A stretch of DNA of 64,000 nucleotides from Miscanthus floridulus. Lineage: Eukaryota > Streptophyta > Magnoliopsida > Poales > Poaceae. A program made the translations under genes and the position numbers. The DNA lies in NCBI RefSeq assembly GCF_019320115.1, contig NC_089598.1, forward strand, positions 81,550,059 through 81,614,058, written 5' to 3'. Below are positions 61,358 through 64,000 of this stretch, in pieces (the stretch's first letter is position 1; every line of letters starts with the position of its first letter). Under the pieces are notes generated by a model. It made no database searches. It was not told where the DNA came from and saw only the letters and a list, made by a program, of their open reading frames with translations.

Positions 61358-63280
61358 CTAAGCACACTTTGGTACCCAACTCTTGTTGGGTCCTTTTGAG
61401 TTAGTCAATAAGTGCTTAGGCACCCAAATGGCTTTAGCATTAGTTTGTGGTGAACACATCACCTTACTAGTGCTAACTCCATTTGTGGTCTTCCTAAGCG
61501 TATCATTATAAACAAATGTGTTTGGCTTAGGAGTTTTACCATTTGGGCATTCATAGCTTAGATGCCCCTTTCTTCTACAAGCATAGCATATGCGGCCTTT
61601 GTGTGCTCTATGCTTGCTTTGCTTGTATGGACATCTATCAACCTTGTGGCCCATCTCATTGCACCCATAGCATCTTCTAGTTGCAACTTGGGCTTCCTTT
61701 CTTGCTTCTTTGTACATTTGGCATTTCTTGGTAGAAGCCTTTTGATTGGCGGCTTCAACTTTGTCGGCCCAACTCTTGTGTGGACACATAGCCCACTCAT
61801 GTCCATACAATCCACAACCATAGCACATCCTTTTTCCATGTTTCTTGCTCTTGGTTGTGTTGGCCTTGCTTGAGATGTGATTCTTTTGTTGGGCTTTGGA
61901 GGAAGCAAGGTTTGAACCCTTCTCAAGCTTCTTCACCATGTTATCACGGTTATCTTGAGAAGGTTGTGCTTTCTCCTTACCCTTCAACCGAATCACATCT
62001 TTCTTTAATCTTTGCACTTCTTCTTTGAGCTCTATATTTTCTATAAGATTTAGCTCAATCGAAGATTGGCTTGCTTGAGGAGCACACTCATTAGTACAAA
62101 AAATATTTATTTGAGATGGTGTACTAGTGAGCGGATGTGTGAGAGGTTGAGAGAATTTTACCGATGTAATCACAACCTCATGAGCCACCTCAAGCATGAT
62201 GCTTGATTCTACTACTTCCTCATGAGAGCACTTTAGATGAACATAATTTGCTTGTAGCTCATTATACTTGCTTGATAGTTCATCTAGCCTTGCCTTGAGC
62301 TCAAAGTTTTCCTTCTCTAGTTGTGAAACACTAGAAGAGGAGTTAGTAACTAAAGTATGCTCAATTGACAATTTTTCATACCTCTCATTTATTGCCTTTA
62401 GCTCTTGCAATTTGGAGATGAGAAACTTTTCTTGATTTTGAAGCGATTGCTCTTGCTTCTCAATCTCTTCTTCAAGCTCATCATTCTTTTCAACTATCTT
62501 CATGATGATGAACTTGTCTTTATGGTTGAGATGATCAAGGTTGTAGTTGTCTTCAACTTCAACATCACTCTTATCTTGATCATCTACTTGTGCTTTCTCC
62601 TTTTCTTGATCTTTCTTGTTATTCTTCTTCTTGCTTTTCTTGGCCATGAGACACAAGTGATGAGTATCATGAGATACTGAGGTTGACTCATCACTTGGTC
62701 GCCATCGGGCTTGAGCATCGCTGCAAACAGCTGCTTGCTGGTCTGCTGCCTCGGCCATACCGGACACGTCCGGTATGAATACCGGACACGTCCGGTATGT
62801 GCAGGCAGACAGCACGTCATGTGCTGCTTGCACTTCTTGCTCCGGCTCGGTGCTCGTGAGGTCTTGTGAGGCTTCTTTGCTGCATGAAGACACAATGGAC
62901 ATACTTTCCATTGACTCGACCTCAAGTGCATCATCGCATTTGGATTCTCCATATAACTCAACGAGTTTGGTCCAAATGAGATGAGCACTCTCCGGAGGTG
63001 GTTGTCCATTGAATATTGCCTCATCTTGAACCTCTGCACTCAATGTACTCAAAATGATATTAATAGCTTGAGCATTGAGTTGCACGCATATCTCTTCCTC
63101 TTTTGATAAATTCTTATAGTTGCTCCAATCAACTATAGAAAGAGGTATGCTTGCAAATACAATATGCTCAACAATAGGACTAATATGTCTAAAAGCATTG
63201 AGTACATGAATTGACCAAGATAGAAAGTTTGAACCATCATTTTGGAGAAGCACCGGCTCCAACTCGATAGGCGTCGACAT
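61358..63280 (-). CDS. gag: gag of W (intact)
   Basis: 640 residues from the ATG at 63280 (MSTPIELEPVLLQNDG) to TAG at 61358. It forms the particle and binds RNA. Seen: an N-terminal Gag region (FLSWSIHVLNAF), a Lys-rich stretch, long heptad-like coiled coils (about residues 245-340 and 410-440), and three zinc knuckles near the C-terminus (CYGCGLYGHEWAMC, CYGCNEMGHKVDRC, CYACRRKGHLSYEC). The C-terminal IWVPK and SWVPK motifs are shared with X and Y Gag, which places the end at the normal gag-pol boundary. About residues 161-175 are encoded by a palindrome pair (62758/62780). No stop or frameshift. Confidence 0.9.
   Translation of the reverse strand: MSTPIELEPVLLQNDGSNFLSWSIHVLNAFRHISPIVEHIVFASIPLSIVDWSNYKNLSKEEEICVQLNAQAINIILSTLSAEVQDEAIFNGQPPPESAHLIWTKLVELYGESKCDDALEVESMESMSIVSSCSKEASQDLTSTEPEQEVQAAHDVLSACTYRTCPVFIPDVSGMAEAADQQAAVCSDAQARWRPSDESTSVSHDTHHLCLMAKKSKKKNNKKDQEKEKAQVDDQDKSDVEVEDNYNLDHLNHKDKFIIMKIVEKNDELEEEIEKQEQSLQNQEKFLISKLQELKAINERYEKLSIEHTLVTNSSSSVSQLEKENFELKARLDELSSKYNELQANYVHLKCSHEEVVESSIMLEVAHEVVITSVKFSQPLTHPLTSTPSQINIFCTNECAPQASQSSIELNLIENIELKEEVQRLKKDVIRLKGKEKAQPSQDNRDNMVKKLEKGSNLASSKAQQKNHISSKANTTKSKKHGKRMCYGCGLYGHEWAMCPHKSWADKVEAANQKASTKKCQMYKEARKEAQVATRRCYGCNEMGHKVDRCPYKQSKHRAHKGRICYACRRKGHLSYECPNGKTPKPNTFVYNDTLRKTTNGVSTSKVMCSPQTNAKAIWVPKHLLTNSKGPNKSWVPKCA
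62758..62797. repeat. Palindrome pair inside gag of W
   Basis: Two copies of TACCGGACACGTCCGGTA with starts 22 bp apart, read in frame as YRTCPVFIPDVSGM on the minus strand. It is the same motif pair as in the LTR. Confidence 0.9.
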
Positions 63281-63317
63281 CCTTTTCTCACGGCGGTGAA
63301 GCTTTAGGTGAGAACCT

Positions 63318-63329
63318 GCTCTGATACCA
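63318..63329 (-). other. Primer-binding site of W
   Basis: Minus-strand TGGTATCAGAGC, two bases from the LTR end at 63332; the exact Sirevirus consensus. Confidence 0.9.
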
Positions 63330-63331
63330 AT

Positions 63332-64000
63332 TGAAAGGACCTAGGATGCCGCCTAGAGGGGGGGTGAATAGGCGTTTCTGAAAATTAACACCTTTAAATG
63401 CGGAAACAATTAGAAAGGGGAGTTTCCAAAATGGAAACTCCAAATTAAGAGTACTACCTCCCCTCACAAGTTAGTCACAAAGTAAACAAGGTATAAAGAA
63501 TATATCTAGAAACTACAACCCTGCAACACCAAGTTAAAACAGAGAATAAATATTTTCAGTGCAGGCAGGAAATACCGGACGTGTCCGGTATGAATACCGG
63601 ACGTGTCCGGTATACACGATTTCTGCAGATCAGCCCCGAACTTGCTCCTTTCGATTTCTATCTTCAAACCAAACTGCAGGCACCTAATGGAGATGACAAT
63701 ATACACAGAGAACCTGCAGCACAGCTAGAGCAACACAAATATCAAATGAAATGCGAATTAAGACACGATATTTGTTTTACCGAAGTTCGGACTCGTTCGA
63801 GTCCTACTCTCCGTTGAGGGGGCTGCGGGCGACCCAGCGAAGGTCAGCCCTAGAGGGTACCACGAAGGTCACTCTAGCCGGAGTCTTTTCCAACTCCTTT
63901 TCCTCCTTCCACTAAATGATTCCGAAGCGGCGGAATCGACCGTTACAAACTTTCCGAAGCAACCACAATCTCTCGGTTGCTCTCCGGCGACGCCTAGCCG
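63332..64000 (-). repeat. 5' LTR of W, cut by the window end
   Basis: 669 bp that match 54374-55042 base for base as far as I can read, including the palindrome pair at 63573/63595. If of equal length, the LTR would continue to about 65717. Confidence 0.92.

Larger units (their letters stand above)
54374..64000 (-). mobile_element. Recent non-autonomous Sirevirus W (gag plus env-like, no pol)
   Basis: Read on the minus strand: 5' LTR (from beyond 64000 to 63332), primer site, intact gag (63280-61358), a spacer, an intact env-like ORF (59255-57426), polypurine tract, 3' LTR (56759-54374). The 669 bases of the 5' LTR inside the window look identical to the matching part of the 3' LTR, with no length change. 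No protease, integrase, RT or RNase H motif occurs between gag and the env-like ORF. The left duplication should be CTAAC (54369-54373). The right end lies outside the window. Confidence 0.88.

Overview
The window is nuclear DNA of a grass (Poaceae; the maize/sorghum/sugarcane group is the best guess). It consists almost wholly of nested transposable elements, and I recognise no host gene. The evidence is: several Sirevirus-type Ty1/copia elements (LTRs starting TGAAAG and ending CTTTCA, a TGGTATCAGAGC-type primer site, repeated GGGGGAG tracts before the 3' LTR, CG-rich palindromes in the LTR); a Reina-like Ty3/gypsy chromovirus; an En/Spm CACTA transposon with the TTTAGTCCCGGTTGG hairpins common in grasses; and a 100-N assembly gap.

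Layout. 25-22096 is one Sirevirus insertion ('X'), bounded by the 5-bp duplication CCTTC. A second related Sirevirus ('Y', 7656-18087) lies in its 3' noncoding region, bounded by ATGGT. The right end of X has a 2004-bp tandem duplication (18088-22096) with a chimeric LTR, as expected from unequal crossing-over between the 3' LTRs of Y and X. 22102-23965 is a remnant of an Athila/Tat-like gypsy element. 23966-35028 is a CACTA element with three decayed genes: a GRF-finger/transmembrane protein, a TNP2-type transposase, and a Ptta/Ulp1-protease protein. Its right end is cut by a gypsy LTR (35029-35892) with the start of a gag gene. The gap at 36657-36756 then joins this to an unrelated Sirevirus ('Z', 36758-45567) with an intact pol, a decayed env-like ORF and a 3' LTR. 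45568-47618 holds minus-strand Sirevirus LTR fragments, themselves inserted in the 3' end of a small copia element whose LTR is 48037-48300. 48779-54373 is the Reina-like element. At its last base sits a minus-strand Sirevirus ('W', 54374 to beyond 64000) with apparently identical LTR sequence, an intact gag, an intact env-like ORF and no pol.

How the parts work together. In X, Y and Z the Gag makes the particle and the Pol (protease, integrase, RT, RNase H) copies and inserts the element. X and Y are dead. Only part of Z's pol is visible, but that part is open. W carries only gag and the env-like gene, so it must have moved using Pol from elsewhere, apparently recently. Most stop codons in the dead genes are one C-to-T or G-to-A change from a sense codon, the pattern expected for methylated, silenced repeats.

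Most unusual: in W an 18-bp near-palindrome occurs in ten pairs (LTR, internal region and even inside gag), always with starts 21-22 bp apart, which is two helical turns. One pair stands directly upstream of a TATA box ahead of the env-like ORF, which looks like a second, internal promoter.
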